Assembly: GCA_947463395.1 (NCBI GenBank)
Contig: CANHRV010000020.1
Coordinates: 1 to 13,847 of the forward strand
DNA from: Opitutia bacterium
Lineage (GTDB): Bacteria; Verrucomicrobiota; Verrucomicrobiia; Opitutales; UBA953
Direction: 5' to 3'
Length of the DNA: 13,847 bases
Below the pieces are notes generated by a model that saw only the letters and a list, made by a program, of their open reading frames with translations, had not been told where the DNA came from and searched no databases. Made by a program: the position numbers and the translations under genes. Position 1 is the stretch's first letter, and each line of letters starts with the position of its first letter. Shown in pieces: positions 13,703 through 13,847 of the stretch.

Positions 13703-13847
13703 TTACTTTTGACGAAACCGATCGAGTTTTAGTTTCTGAATCATTCGTAACCCGATATTTGCAGCCCATGCTTTCGGCAAGCGGGCACTAAAGAATCCAA
13801 GCCAGCGATTTTTCCAACCCGTAATCCAGTGTGGTCGATTTTGTGCC
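13703..13847 (-). CDS. Probable short-chain dehydrogenase/reductase, C-terminal 47 residues
   Basis: A minus-strand frame enters from the right edge and stops with TAA at 13705-13703. The visible 47 residues include the stretch HWITGWKNRWLGFFSARLPK, followed by a basic tail ending DRFRQK. A Gly-Trp-x-Asn-Arg turn followed by a hydrophobic helix and an R-LP motif is what I know from the C-terminal end of SDR-family oxidoreductases, after the Rossmann fold. The catalytic Ser-Tyr-Lys residues and the TGxxxGxG nucleotide site lie outside the window, so the assignment rests on tail resemblance only. The gene is convergent with recN, with a 6-nt gap and no hairpin terminator. Confidence 0.55.
   Translation of the reverse strand, partial: AQNRPHWITGWKNRWLGFFSARLPKAWAANIGLRMIQKLKLDRFRQK

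Noticed and set aside
13542..13769. 75-codon minus-strand open frame over the end of recN
   Set aside because: It is antisense to the conserved RecN C-terminus and in a different frame from the dehydrogenase tail, which explains the minus strand better.
1..13847. CRISPR array, tRNA, rRNA, insertion sequence, toxin-antitoxin or defence island
   Set aside because: No regular direct repeats with spacers, cloverleaf candidates, transposase motifs or defence genes were seen.

Overview
This window is an ordinary bacterial chromosomal segment with one accessory-looking block. The gene set suggests a Gram-negative bacterium, most likely Verrucomicrobiota (Opitutae-like). The reasons are an outer-membrane beta-barrel gene next to polysaccharide-export genes, a RecN with a divergent signature and D-loop, a LysR regulator of a type I associate with that phylum, and a conserved 480-aa protein of unknown function. 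This assignment is inference from recalled protein resemblance, not a search. No rRNA, tRNA, CRISPR array, insertion sequence or integrase is visible.

Layout. Positions 1-897 are the 3' end of rpoC, closed by a strong intrinsic terminator (935-971). A four-gene plus-strand envelope block follows: an outer-membrane beta-barrel protein (1040-2314), a short Wza-like export protein (2369-3106), a Wzc-like co-polymerase/tyrosine kinase with a Gly/Tyr-rich N-terminus (3113-5473), and an M48 metalloprotease lipoprotein (5470-6252) overlapping the kinase by 4 nt. An sppA-type signal peptide peptidase runs convergently (8063-6255, minus). Divergent from it are a 480-aa conserved protein of unknown function (8185-9627) and a polytopic membrane protein (9695-10297). 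A LysR-type regulator on the minus strand (11199-10294) meets the latter gene tail to tail at a shared TTAA. Divergent from the regulator are yggS (11343-12041) and recN (12038-13696), with a 4-nt overlap. The C-terminal 47 residues of a probable short-chain dehydrogenase enter from the right edge on the minus strand.

How the genes work together. The barrel, short export protein and co-polymerase look like a complete polysaccharide export conduit of the composite type. In that type a separate beta-barrel (about 18 strands can be drawn here by eye) supplies the outer-membrane pore that a short export protein cannot form itself. The co-polymerase carries tyrosine clusters at both cytoplasmic ends. 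The coupled M48 lipoprotease may survey or mature this envelope machinery, and SppA next door clears signal peptides. No glycosyltransferase, flippase or polymerase is present, so the sugar-assembly genes must lie elsewhere. The right half is housekeeping: PLP homeostasis (YggS), double-strand break repair (RecN) and a regulator of unknown target. Nearly every start in the window lacks a recognisable Shine-Dalgarno sequence.
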